Made by a program: the position numbers and the translations under genes. Below are positions 14,263 to 14,452 of a DNA stretch of 14,452 nucleotides, one piece after another. Below the pieces are notes generated by a model. The model ran no database searches. It was not told where the DNA came from and saw only the letters and a program-made list of their open reading frames with translations. Source of the DNA: an uncultured Flammeovirgaceae bacterium (GTDB taxonomy: Bacteria > Bacteroidota > Bacteroidia > Cytophagales > Cyclobacteriaceae); the NCBI GenBank assembly GCA_937138955.1, contig CAKZPJ010000188.1:1-14452 (forward strand), read 5' to 3'. The first letter of the stretch is position 1. Each line of letters starts with the position of its first letter.

Positions 14263-14452
14263 AGCTTGGTGCAGAATAACCCTATCAAAAAGAGTGCACT
14301 ACTTGTTAACCTGCTCCAACTGTTTTTCTAGGTACTTCTGCTTCCCCAGTAAGCGAACTTTCTGCTCTGGTTCCATGGCCTTTGTTCAGCGGACTTAGGC
14401 ATATTGGACGAGGGTTGGCGACCATCACCTGATTAGATCACTTAAAACTGTA

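Noticed and set aside
14299..14376. Minus-strand frame of 25 codons (MEPEQKVRLLGKQ...) after the terminator
   Set aside because: It is helix-like and could be a gene fragment, but it is too short, has a stop four codons upstream and matches no family I recognise.

Overview
The window is a stretch of bacterial chromosome that most resembles the Bacteroidota, probably Cytophagales. Supporting signs are a Rho factor with a long polar Asp/Arg/Asn/Lys-rich insertion, a Bacteroidota-type promoter (TTG-N20-TAnnTTTG) before a small lipoprotein, a menaquinone thioesterase/isochorismate synthase pair, and an S23-type four-helix-bundle gene between operon genes. The taxonomic call is an inference.

Layout. 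Positions 2-1354 hold the 3' part of rho, closed by a hairpin terminator. Minus-strand genes follow for a Lys1/alanine-dehydrogenase-like oxidoreductase (1408-2622) and a histidine phosphatase (2987-3640). A plus-strand pair, 3712-5395, encodes a hotdog thioesterase and isochorismate synthase, both probably for menaquinone synthesis. From 5422 to 14185 lies a two-armed efflux locus. The minus-strand arm is an ABC ATPase followed by a TolC-like outer-membrane protein (7468 down to 5422). The plus-strand arm is an HlyD/MacA-type adaptor, a four-helix-bundle gene and a second ABC ATPase (11795-14185). Between the arms sit an NtrC-family response regulator and a membrane histidine kinase (11342 down to 8609), a small lipoprotein (7828-7986) and a toxin-antitoxin remnant with an intact antitoxin and a broken RelE/ParE-type toxin (8122-8578). 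No FtsX/MacB permease lies in the window, although adaptor, outer-membrane channel and two ATPases do.

How the locus seems to work. Both efflux arms are preceded by a sigma-54-like -24/-12 element. About 52-53 bp upstream of each begins an array of 18-bp imperfect palindromes, GTGTnCG-N4-CGnACAC, repeated every 21 bp. The best sites of the two arms agree at 16 of 18 positions when read toward their own genes. The kinase/regulator pair between the arms is the obvious candidate to control them.

The second notable structure is a 447-bp unit at 13039-13485. The four-helix-bundle gene, related to proteins encoded in 23S rRNA intervening sequences, is enclosed by 35-nt inverted repeats that would form about 32 RNA base pairs around the gene. 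It lies exactly between the adaptor stop codon and the ATPase start codon. This is the layout of an rRNA intervening sequence, but inside a protein-coding operon.
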